Shown here: in pieces, positions 1-5,919 of the stretch | Numbering within the stretch: position 1 is the stretch's first letter | Layout of the letters: the number at the start of each line of letters is the position of its first letter | NCBI GenBank assembly: GCA_023230125.1 | Contig: JALNXZ010000106.1 | Location: 1-5,919 of the forward strand | Reading direction: 5' to 3' | Length of the DNA: 5,919 bases | Origin: Bacteroidales bacterium | Lineage (GTDB): Bacteria > Bacteroidota > Bacteroidia > Bacteroidales > UBA1402 | Translations under genes and position numbers: made by a program | The notes under the pieces: generated by a model | Database searches by the model: none | The model's input: only the letters and a program-made list of their open reading frames with translations | Told to the model about the DNA's origin: nothing

Positions 1-975
1 GGGCTACTGTTTTTTAACAGCAACCCGCATCGTTTCTTTAACCGGGCGTGGATAGAATTGGTTATCCACAAAGATGAAACGGGTAGCAACTTTATTTCGG
101 AAATTTTTAAGGGACCTTTACACAAGCAAATACGCAATTGTCTTGCATACCTGAAGTCTGAAGTTCTGAAGACTGAAGTCAGAAAAATAACAGGTCAGGC
201 TGAAAATGTTACACTGAGCAATTATCCGTACAATGCCTTGGAAGAGGCTATTTGTAATGCCGTTTATCATAAAAACTACGCAGAAGAAAAACCGATAGAG
301 ATACAAGTTTTGCCCGATAAGATAGAAATATTGAGTTATCCCGGACCACTGCCTCCCATTTCAAATGTCAGTTTGCAACAGCGAAGGGTGATAGCCCGCG
401 ATTACCGAAACCGCAGAATCGGGGATTTTTTGAAAGAACTGAAATTGACTGAAGGTAAAGCAACAGGTATACCGATTATTCGTGACACCATGATGAAGAA
501 TGGTAGCCAGGAACCGATTTTCTATACGGATGAAAAGAGGACATTGTTTTTGGTCACTTTGCCTTGTCACGAGGATTGGAAGGCAATTAAGTCAGGGCCT
601 AAGTCGGGTACGAAGTTGACAAGAGAAGATATTGATAAAAAGTTTAATGAAGGGTTTGATTATCAGACTTTAAGTGAAATTATAGACTACGATATTACAG
701 GAACAAAAGACTATCTTAGAGAGTGCATTGGGACTAAGTCAGGGACTAAGTCAGGGATTAAGTCAATATCTCTAATCGATATGTTAGGAAATAATACCAA
801 AAGCAGGTTAGAGCTCATGGATGGATTAGGGTTGTATAATAAAACGGGTAATTTTAATAAATATATTAAACCGTTAATTAATGCCGGAATTATTGAAATG
901 ACCATCCCGGACAAACCCACTAGTCAGCTGCAGCAGTATCGTTTGACAGAAAAAGGAAGAAAGTTAATAAAGTAA
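1..975 (+). CDS. AlbA_2/GHKL-type ATP-binding protein, 5'-truncated by the window edge
   Basis: The frame is open from base 1 to the TAA at 973-975 (324 residues visible), so the true start lies upstream; the TTG at 58 is not a believable start because family-typical sequence (LLFFNSNPHRFFNRA) precedes it. Residue numbers here count from base 1. The ATPase core has an N-box-like EEAICNAVYHKNY (residues 81-93, E82 and N86), a G1-like YPGPLPP (113-119) and a G2-like GKATGIP (152-158). This matches the C-terminal HATPase_c_4 part of proteins that normally begin with an AlbA_2 (Schlafen-like) nucleic-acid-binding domain, often labelled RNA-binding domain-containing or RecG-like. A GTKS repeat (244-255) links it to a charged C-terminal tail that reads like a winged helix (about 256-324). 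It ends 5 bp before pglZ and is probably cotranscribed. Family call is firm; substrate and role are unknown, with regulation or accessory defence as inferences. Confidence 0.85.
   Translation, partial: GLLFFNSNPHRFFNRAWIELVIHKDETGSNFISEIFKGPLHKQIRNCLAYLKSEVLKTEVRKITGQAENVTLSNYPYNALEEAICNAVYHKNYAEEKPIEIQVLPDKIEILSYPGPLPPISNVSLQQRRVIARDYRNRRIGDFLKELKLTEGKATGIPIIRDTMMKNGSQEPIFYTDEKRTLFLVTLPCHEDWKAIKSGPKSGTKLTREDIDKKFNEGFDYQTLSEIIDYDITGTKDYLRECIGTKSGTKSGIKSISLIDMLGNNTKSRLELMDGLGLYNKTGNFNKYIKPLINAGIIEMTIPDKPTSQLQQYRLTEKGRKLIK
730..765 (+). repeat. Three tandem 12-bp repeats encoding GTKS-GTKS-GIKS
   Basis: The unit GGGACTAAGTCA occurs perfectly at 730-741 and 742-753, and with one change (GGGATTAAGTCA) at 754-765. 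It is in frame and encodes G-T-K-S twice, then G-I-K-S, between the ATPase core and the C-terminal tail of the upstream gene. A degenerate relative (K-S-G-P-K-S-G-T-K) occurs at 589-615. Because the unit is 12 bp, slippage would change linker length without breaking the frame. Confidence 0.9.
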
Positions 976-980
976 CGCCA

Positions 981-3296
981 ATGAATAGCATATACGATAA
1001 GTTAAAGCAAGCTCTAAGGCAAGCTGAAAGCCACAATAGTAGTTTGATGGTTAAGCCAGAAGTGATTCTTTGGCCTGACCCGGAGTCTCAATGGCTGGAT
1101 GTTATTCCTGTCATACAGAAGGAGCTGCCTCAATTGCTTATTTACGGTAATTACGATACTTCAAAAAAACAAGGACCTGCCATCTGGATTAAATGTATGG
1201 TGGCAAAAACACTACCGGAGGCCAACTGGGAAGATTCTGTCACACCCATCATTTACCTGCCTGGCATCTCAAAGAATGACTTTAGGAATGTAGAAACAGC
1301 CAGTCTTGCACTTCAACCTTTGCTCGAATATCAATATACCGGGACATTGTTCACACAAGAAAACGGAAAAGAATGGACCATACTTGCTTTGGTTGAGAAT
1401 GTATCGGTAGGACTAGGTGGTTCTGTGTTAAAAGATTTAGACACAAAAAATGCCTTAAAAAAGGCATTGCCTTCAATTTTTCAGGAAGAAGATTTTTTTA
1501 GTGACAAATCGTTTATAGATGCAGATTCTTTGAATTACCAATTGCTCCCGGATCTAATACCTTCCATCTTGAAATGGATGTGTAAAGGTGATGTCTATCT
1601 GCAAAGCATGGGGCCAAGCAAGAAAGAGGTGTTTTCAAGTCTGTGCCAATCCCAATACGACTTTCTACCGGATGAAAAAAACATGATAACTATTGCTGAA
1701 AAATTAGGTACACAATCTAATTCCTGGAAGCAAGTTTGGCAATTGTATGCAGCAGCCCCACATAAATTCCCGGAAATTGAACATCTGTTAAGGTTGGCAA
1801 AGCCTGATGATTTAGGTACTGGAGGCATGTTTGCAATTCCCGAAGAGAGTTGGCCTCAGGTAAACGAGAATAAAGAAGAAGAACTCCGTAAAGCTCTTAA
1901 CAAAGCTTCTAAACTGAATCCTCTTGAAGCATTGACATTACTGAATTCGTTGGAAAAGAGTCATCAGATTCGACGTACCTGGGTTTGGTACGAACTTGGT
2001 CAATCACCATTGGTGGACGCTTTGCAGTATCTTTGCCAAATGGCTGTCATCACAACTGAACCTTTTCCGCATGCTACGATAGATGAGTTGCGCGACTACT
2101 ACACCTCTAAAGGCTATCTGGCAGATCAAGCGATGAGAAAGTCCTTGGCTGCTGTGAAATCAGAAAAAGACAAGACTCTGATCAAATCGCTGATTAAGAC
2201 CATTTATGAGCCATGGTTGGAATCGATCACCAAGAAATTTCAATCTTTGGTTGAAAAAGATGCTTCTATTTTCACCAGTCAGACAGCGATACCCGAATCT
2301 GAACAGTATGTCTTGTTTGTGGATGCTTTCCGGTTTGAATTGGCAGAAGAATTTTACGAACGGTTGTTGAAATCAAATTATCTGGTGACATTGGATTCCG
2401 GCTGGTCTTCCATACCGACGCTGACACCTACGGCCAAGCCCAATGTATCACCGATAGCAGCCGATATTTCTGTGACAAGTGATATCAAAGAGTTTCGTCC
2501 ACAGCTTAATTCCGGGAAGGATTTATTGACAACCGCTTTCAGAGATGCTTTGGTCGCAAACAATTTCAAATTCATTGCCTCCAACTCGGACATTGATCCT
2601 GAAACACCGTGCTGGCAAGAGATCGGCGATATTGATACAAAAGGACACGAAGAACAATCCGAAATGGTAAAACGCATCGGGGAGCTTTTTGAACAAGTGC
2701 AAGAGATTATTGACACAGCCTTCGAAAAAGGCGTAAAAAGGATCAAGATTGTTACCGACCATGGTTGGCTTCTGTTACCAGGAGGATTGCCCAAAACAGT
2801 CCTAAATGGAGGATTGACGGAAGAGCGTTGGGGCCGTTGTGCTTTGATAAAGGAAGAGGCCAATACAGATCTGCTAAGTCTGCCATGGCGCTGGAATCCA
2901 TCGATATATATTGCTTATGCGCCAGGAATCTCATTCTTTAAAATTAATGAGGAATATGCGCACGGCGGCATTTCAATTCATGAATGTTTGGTTCCAACAC
3001 TAATTGTGGAAAATCAAAACAAACCCAAATCAAATGCCAGAATACAGGAAGTTAAATGGATTAATTTGAAATGTGCCGTTGCGACGGAAAATGCGGAGGA
3101 TGGTTTTACCATTGATATACGCACGAAGTACAATGATGAGAAATCATCCATCGTATTATCAACAAATATGACTATTAGAGATAATAAAGGTTCTGTGATG
3201 GTGAATGATGAAGCTGAATCACAAGCTGCGACCATTGTTCTTTTAAATGAGTGTGGGACAATTCTTGACAAGAAACTGACCACAGTCGGTGGCTAA
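981..3296 (+). CDS. pglZ: BREX system phosphatase-fold protein PglZ
   Basis: This 771-residue protein carries the PglZ domain, an alkaline-phosphatase-superfamily fold. The N-terminal half (about 1-430) starts with a region including VILWPDPESQW and GPAIWIKCMVAKTLPE, followed by a mostly helical region with a charged KEEELRKALNKASKLNP stretch. The catalytic-like half has LFVDAFRFEL (D448, R451, likely metal ligand region), IPTLTPTAKP (478-487, a Ser/Thr-rich stretch where the superfamily nucleophile would sit), VTDHGW (D593, H594, G595) and HGGISIHE (661-668, with a conserved His and Glu). All look intact, so the protein should be active. In BREX type 1, PglZ is needed with PglX, BrxB and BrxC for methylation and phage exclusion. 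The N-terminal motifs resemble the 'type B' BREX-1 PglZ group more than type A; that subtype call is tentative. ATG at 981 lies 5 bp after the upstream stop and 11 bp separate its stop from brxL, so the genes form one operon. No Shine-Dalgarno is visible, as expected in Bacteroidetes. Confidence 0.93.
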   Translation: MNSIYDKLKQALRQAESHNSSLMVKPEVILWPDPESQWLDVIPVIQKELPQLLIYGNYDTSKKQGPAIWIKCMVAKTLPEANWEDSVTPIIYLPGISKNDFRNVETASLALQPLLEYQYTGTLFTQENGKEWTILALVENVSVGLGGSVLKDLDTKNALKKALPSIFQEEDFFSDKSFIDADSLNYQLLPDLIPSILKWMCKGDVYLQSMGPSKKEVFSSLCQSQYDFLPDEKNMITIAEKLGTQSNSWKQVWQLYAAAPHKFPEIEHLLRLAKPDDLGTGGMFAIPEESWPQVNENKEEELRKALNKASKLNPLEALTLLNSLEKSHQIRRTWVWYELGQSPLVDALQYLCQMAVITTEPFPHATIDELRDYYTSKGYLADQAMRKSLAAVKSEKDKTLIKSLIKTIYEPWLESITKKFQSLVEKDASIFTSQTAIPESEQYVLFVDAFRFELAEEFYERLLKSNYLVTLDSGWSSIPTLTPTAKPNVSPIAADISVTSDIKEFRPQLNSGKDLLTTAFRDALVANNFKFIASNSDIDPETPCWQEIGDIDTKGHEEQSEMVKRIGELFEQVQEIIDTAFEKGVKRIKIVTDHGWLLLPGGLPKTVLNGGLTEERWGRCALIKEEANTDLLSLPWRWNPSIYIAYAPGISFFKINEEYAHGGISIHECLVPTLIVENQNKPKSNARIQEVKWINLKCAVATENAEDGFTIDIRTKYNDEKSSIVLSTNMTIRDNKGSVMVNDEAESQAATIVLLNECGTILDKKLTTVGG

Positions 3297-3307
3297 AAAA
3301 CTGAATT

Positions 3308-5353
3308 ATGGAATTAGATACTATTGATCAGATTGGCGCTAAGGCATTTGAAGGCTATATTGTTCGGAAAGATTTACTAGAACAGTTTAGAAAGGCTTAT
3401 CCTATACCAACCTATGTTATTGAATTTCTTTTGGGACGCTACTGTGCCACTACCGATGAAGACGAAATTCATCAAGGTCTTGACATTGTGAGAAGGCAAC
3501 TTCAGGACAGGACTGTGCGTCCTGGCGAAGAAGAATATTTCAAATCAAAGGCACGTGAAAAAGGCTCCATCAAGCTGATTGACATCATCACTGCCAGACT
3601 GGATACAGCTACAGATAGTTATGTTGCCACACTGCCTAGCTTGCAATTAAACAAAGTCTGTATCTCTTCTGAACTGGTGAATGCTAACGACAGGATGCTG
3701 ACGGGAGGCTTTTACGCAGAAATAGATTTAAAATATGATGCTTCTATTGCTGGGGAAAATTCTGGTCGTCCCTTTGGTGTGGCTAATATTCGCCCTATCC
3801 AACTCTCCCAACGAAAAGTGCTGGATAGTTTGTACAAAGGTCGTGAGCTCTTTACTTTGGAAGAGTGGAAAGACTTCTTGATTCGCAGTGTCGGTTTTGA
3901 ACCGTCTGAATTGTCCGAAAAGGCAAAAAATGTGCTTTTTGTCCGTATGGTGCCTTTTGTAGAACGCAACTACAATATGATAGAACTTGGGCCAAGAGGC
4001 ACTGGTAAATCGCATCTATATCAACAAATTTCACCGTATTCTCATTTGGTTTCTGGTGGTAAGGCTACCGTTGCCAAGATGTTTGTGAACAATGGAAATG
4101 GCGAACGTGGTCTAGTCTGTAAGTACGACCTGGTTTGCTTTGATGAAGTTTCTGGTATCTCTTTTGACCAAAAGGATGGTGTCAACATCATGAAAGGATA
4201 TATGGAGAGTGGCGAATTCAGCCGTGGCAAAGAGTCCATTCGGGCTGACGGTAGCATTGTAATGGTAGGTAACTTTGAAGTGGACGTTGAACATCAACAA
4301 CGAATTGGACATTTGTTTGGTCCTCTTCCACCTGAAATGAGGGATGATACCGCTTTTATGGATCGTATTCATGCTTTTGTGCCTGGTTGGGATTTTCCCA
4401 AGCTAAACCGGACTCATTTTACAGATCATTTTGGTTTGGTCAGTGATTTCCTTGCAGAATGCTGGACAAGTTTGCGAGATATTAGCATGCTTTCTTCAGT
4501 TTCAGGTCGTATCGATTATGGCAGTGCGTTGAGCGGTCGTGATGCTGCAGCTGTAAACAAGACTCTGAATGGTTTGCTAAAATTGATGCAACCCAATCCT
4601 GAAATGCCTATTTCTGATGAACTGTTGGAATGGGCCATCAAGATTGCTATGGAGTATAGAAGACGCGTCAAAGAACAGCAGAAAAAGATTGGTTCGGCTG
4701 AATTTAGAAATACTCATTTTAGCTATCGGATAGGTGAGAACGGAGTTGAGACTTATGTGAATACTCCGGAAATGCATAGTGAAAATACTATTAATGAGGA
4801 TCCTTTACCTCCAGGTCAAATTTGGTCAATCAATGCAGGCGGGCAAGATGATACAACTGGCTTATACAAAATTGAAGTTAATATTGGACCAGGTTCTGGT
4901 GTAAAAATATTAAATCGACCGGTGCCACCACAGTTTCAGGAGAGTGTGAGATATGCTGAGCAGAATTTATATAGCAAGACAAAGGAACTTGTCGGTGACA
5001 GAGAACCTCGTATGCATGAGTTCTCCCTTCAGCTAAGAGCTTTTGACTCATCGAAGAGCGGCAATGGGATGGGAGTTGCTGTGCTTATGGCATTGTGTAG
5101 TGCTTTGCTTGAAAAAGGAACAAAAGGTGGTTTGGTCATTGTTGGTCAACTCAATCTTGGCGGTTCTCTTGATTTGATCTATAATGCTGTAAACCTTGCG
5201 GAGTTGGCAGTAGAAAAAGGAGCTACAACGTTGCTTGTTCCGCTGAATGCGAGGAAGCAATTGAATGAGCTCTCGGATGATATGATTACGAAGATCAATA
5301 TACAGTATTATACGGACTTGCGGGACTGTTTGGTGAAAGGGTTGATGGATTGA
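3308..5353 (+). CDS. brxL: BREX system AAA+ Lon-like protein BrxL
   Basis: The start is well fixed: an in-frame TGA at 3302-3304 leaves ATG 3308 as the first possible start. The 681-residue length is normal for BrxL. An N-terminal domain (about 1-210) precedes an AAA+ ATPase with Walker A GPRGTGKS (228-235, K234), Walker B LVCFDE (275-280, D279 and E280), a sensor-1-like N322 in VMVGN, and an arginine-finger candidate R353 in FMDRIH. A variable linker (about 480-530) joins a C-terminal Lon-like domain (about 530-681) with GNGMGVAV (585-592) and GQLNLGGSLDL (613-623). By my alignment the Lon Ser-Lys protease dyad is absent (Gly587 and Leu623 or neighbours in those places), in line with the view that BrxL is a DNA-binding AAA+ ring rather than a protease. 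BrxL is the last core gene of type 1 BREX and acts in phage exclusion. It appears intact; no convincing terminator follows. Confidence 0.94.
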   Translation: MELDTIDQIGAKAFEGYIVRKDLLEQFRKAYPIPTYVIEFLLGRYCATTDEDEIHQGLDIVRRQLQDRTVRPGEEEYFKSKAREKGSIKLIDIITARLDTATDSYVATLPSLQLNKVCISSELVNANDRMLTGGFYAEIDLKYDASIAGENSGRPFGVANIRPIQLSQRKVLDSLYKGRELFTLEEWKDFLIRSVGFEPSELSEKAKNVLFVRMVPFVERNYNMIELGPRGTGKSHLYQQISPYSHLVSGGKATVAKMFVNNGNGERGLVCKYDLVCFDEVSGISFDQKDGVNIMKGYMESGEFSRGKESIRADGSIVMVGNFEVDVEHQQRIGHLFGPLPPEMRDDTAFMDRIHAFVPGWDFPKLNRTHFTDHFGLVSDFLAECWTSLRDISMLSSVSGRIDYGSALSGRDAAAVNKTLNGLLKLMQPNPEMPISDELLEWAIKIAMEYRRRVKEQQKKIGSAEFRNTHFSYRIGENGVETYVNTPEMHSENTINEDPLPPGQIWSINAGGQDDTTGLYKIEVNIGPGSGVKILNRPVPPQFQESVRYAEQNLYSKTKELVGDREPRMHEFSLQLRAFDSSKSGNGMGVAVLMALCSALLEKGTKGGLVIVGQLNLGGSLDLIYNAVNLAELAVEKGATTLLVPLNARKQLNELSDDMITKINIQYYTDLRDCLVKGLMD

Positions 5354-5366
5354 AATACATTTGCTT

Positions 5367-5465
5367 ATGAACGAGAATTGGCGAAATAAGTTTGATTATT
5401 ATCAGAAATGGAGGTTTGACGCAAGCTTTACTTATCAGTCAGATCGTAATTTAGATGAGGTTTGA
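5367..5465 (+). CDS. Small or truncated ORF of 32 codons directly after brxL
   Basis: ATG at 5367 lies 13 bp after the brxL stop and the frame runs to TGA at 5463-5465. The product begins MNENWRNKFDYYQKWRF, is rich in aromatic and charged residues, and ends in RNLDEV. I do not recognise it. It has neither a signal peptide nor a membrane segment. Its 3' end overlaps the end of the opposite-strand ATPase remnant, and beyond the stop the same frame is antisense to that gene. It may be the start of a gene cut off at the junction, a real small protein translated with brxL, or a chance frame; the first seems the most natural reading. Confidence 0.35.
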   Translation: MNENWRNKFDYYQKWRFDASFTYQSDRNLDEV

Positions 5466-5607
5466 AAGTTTTTGGGACTAAGCAAGCAACTTGCTCTGCA
5501 GTGGTCGTCTTACCGCACCACTTGGGGCCTTTTATCAAGACAGCACCTTTACCTGCCAGCTTTCTTTTGAGTAAGGCATCAACAACTCTTGGTCTATAAT
5601 CGTTCAT
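5428..5607 (-). pseudogene. N-terminal remnant of an AAA_14/DUF4143-type ATPase
   Basis: Read on the minus strand from ATG 5607-5605, the first 42 residues match the start of the Bacteroidetes AAA_14/DUF4143 ATPases: NDYRPRVVDALLKRKL, then GAVLIKGPKWCGKTTTAEQ with Walker A GPKWCGKT (residues 27-34, K33). Intact members run to roughly 400 residues with a Walker B and a C-terminal DUF4143 region. Here the resemblance ends at about A41-C42 (position 5482), and 17 unrelated residues follow before TAA at 5430-5428. No other minus frame below 5482 restores the family sequence, so this is a truncation rather than a simple frameshift. An ATG at 5640 would add 11 residues, but the family usually starts at the MNDYRP-like Met, so 5607 is preferred. 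The gene faces brxL convergently and is not part of the BREX operon. It is unlikely to be functional. Confidence 0.8.
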
Positions 5608-5651
5608 ATAAAGCTGATTTTGCTGATGAAAATACAACATATATTTGAAAA

Positions 5652-5709
5652 TTCGGCGAGTTGGCTGTATTTCATTCGGCGAGTTGGTAAGTAATTGTTC
5701 GGCGAGTTG
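5652..5709. repeat. Three TTCGGCGAGTTG iterons at exact 23-bp period
   Basis: The 12-bp core TTCGGCGAGTTG is perfect at 5652-5663, 5675-5686 and 5698-5709; copies 1 and 2 extend to ATTCGGCGAGTTGG. The 11-bp spacers (GCTGTATTTCA and GTAAGTAATTG) are AT-rich and unrelated in sequence, so spacing is kept while spacer sequence is not. The array lies 45 to 102 bp upstream of the preferred start of the truncated ATPase (minus strand), where an operator or promoter-binding site would be. A period of 23 is not a multiple of three, so a coding repeat is unlikely. A run of eight T follows at 5710-5717. Role as a protein-binding array is inferred. Confidence 0.8.
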
Positions 5710-5919
5710 TTTTTTTTCTTATCAAATTGGGGAGGTTAAACAAATACTTTAAAATAGTAAAGCACTCTTCTGCTTGATTCAATAAACCTTGCAGGTTCAT
5801 CTTGCAGCGCTTCCGTTGTTTAGCAGCATGGTCTCCGGCTCCGTTCGCCCGTTCTTGTGATCGCTTGATTCCTGCGCTATTTGTTTGTCTCTCCGAGCCT
5901 TCACAAAATAGCCTTGCAG
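5710..5919. other. Non-coding tail with a composition jump near 5800 and no convincing gene
   Basis: Bases 5711-5800 are about 30% GC and 5801-5919 about 53% GC by hand count, an abrupt shift that suggests two sequences of different origin. A minus-strand frame is open from the window edge (5917) to a stop at 5674-5672, about 81 residues with an internal Met at 5800, but it crosses two iterons and has no recognisable domain. A plus frame is also open from 5778 to the edge. With both strands open and no family resemblance, I do not call a gene. CTTGCAG occurs at 5788-5794, 5801-5807 and 5913-5919, the first inside a small AACCT-TGC-AGGTT hairpin (5785-5797). Confidence 0.5.
5872..5919. repeat. 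Imperfect inverted repeat at the window end
   Basis: GCTATTTGT (5876-5884) pairs with ACAAAATAGC (5903-5912) with one bulged base and an 18-base loop. The outer CTGC (5872-5875) can pair with GCAG (5916-5919) across a 3-base bulge. No T-run follows inside the window, so a terminator cannot be claimed. It could be an RNA fold, the end of a mobile element that continues beyond the window, or chance. Confidence 0.4.

Noticed and set aside
58..60. TTG at 58 as the start of the first gene
   Set aside because: The frame is open to base 1 and the preceding residues fit the family, so the gene begins outside the window.
151..178. Four CTGAAG copies in 28 bp
   Set aside because: The copies are unevenly spaced (7-8 bp) inside conserved coding sequence for a Lys/Glu-rich helix, so codon use explains them.
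1449..1492. Hairpin plus T-rich stretch in pglZ as an intrinsic terminator
   Set aside because: The T-run (1477-1481) is 8 bases beyond the stem and short, and the gene continues intact on both sides.
2378..2863. A 161-codon open frame antisense to pglZ
   Set aside because: It lies fully over the conserved catalytic half of pglZ, has no recognisable domain and reads as low-complexity Ser/Pro-rich shadow sequence.
4112..4372. Antisense open frame over the ATPase core of brxL
   Set aside because: No family resemblance; explained by codon bias of brxL on the other strand.
5360..5394. Bacteroides-type promoter TTTG (5360-5363) and TAAGTTTG (5387-5394) after brxL
   Set aside because: The -7-like box fits, but the 23-bp gap is longer than usual and any transcript would run into the antisense ATPase remnant with no gene to express; such matches are frequent in AT-rich DNA.
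5652..5709. Three spaced repeats as a mini CRISPR array
   Set aside because: The 12-bp core and 11-bp spacers are far too short for CRISPR repeats and spacers, and no cas genes are present.
5672..5800. A 42-residue minus-strand ORF starting at ATG 5800
   Set aside because: It crosses two of the 23-bp iterons, shows no family resemblance, and covers AT-rich sequence typical of intergenic DNA.

Overview
The window looks like part of a phage-defence island of the BREX type from a Bacteroidetes genome, probably a Bacteroides or Parabacteroides relative. Reasons: the genes are AT-rich, the translation starts lack Shine-Dalgarno motifs as is normal in this phylum, and the accessory proteins (an AlbA_2/GHKL-type ATP-binding protein with GTKS repeats, and an AAA_14/DUF4143-type ATPase remnant) are typical of Bacteroidetes. 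The assignment rests on protein pattern recognition only; no search was run.

Layout. Positions 1-975 (+) hold the 3' part of an ATP-binding protein. Its N-terminal AlbA_2 (Schlafen-like) domain would lie outside the window; a GHKL-type ATPase core, a GTKS tandem repeat and a C-terminal winged-helix-like tail remain. Five bases later pglZ (981-3296, +) begins, encoding an alkaline-phosphatase-fold BREX protein. Eleven bases after that comes brxL (3308-5353, +), encoding the AAA+ BREX factor with a Lon-like C-terminal domain. The three genes are tightly packed on one strand and are almost certainly one transcription unit. The order pglZ-brxL is the 3' end of a type 1 BREX operon, so brxA, brxB, brxC and pglX are expected upstream, outside the window.

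Downstream of brxL the coding order breaks down. A 32-codon reading frame (5367-5465, +) runs into a truncated, oppositely oriented AAA_14/DUF4143 ATPase gene (5607-5428, -) that keeps only its N-terminus and Walker A motif. The boundary near 5461-5485 looks like a recombination junction at the edge of the defence island. Upstream of the ATPase remnant are three copies of TTCGGCGAGTTG at an exact 23-bp period (5652-5709). The last 200 bases hold no convincing gene, but base composition jumps near 5800 from about 30% to about 53% GC, and there is an imperfect hairpin at the very end.

How the genes work together (family knowledge plus inference): PglZ acts with PglX, BrxB and BrxC in BREX methylation and phage exclusion. 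BrxL is a DNA-binding AAA+ ring involved in the exclusion step. The AlbA_2/GHKL protein is an accessory gene inside the operon with no established BREX role known to me; a regulatory or second-layer defence function is a hypothesis.
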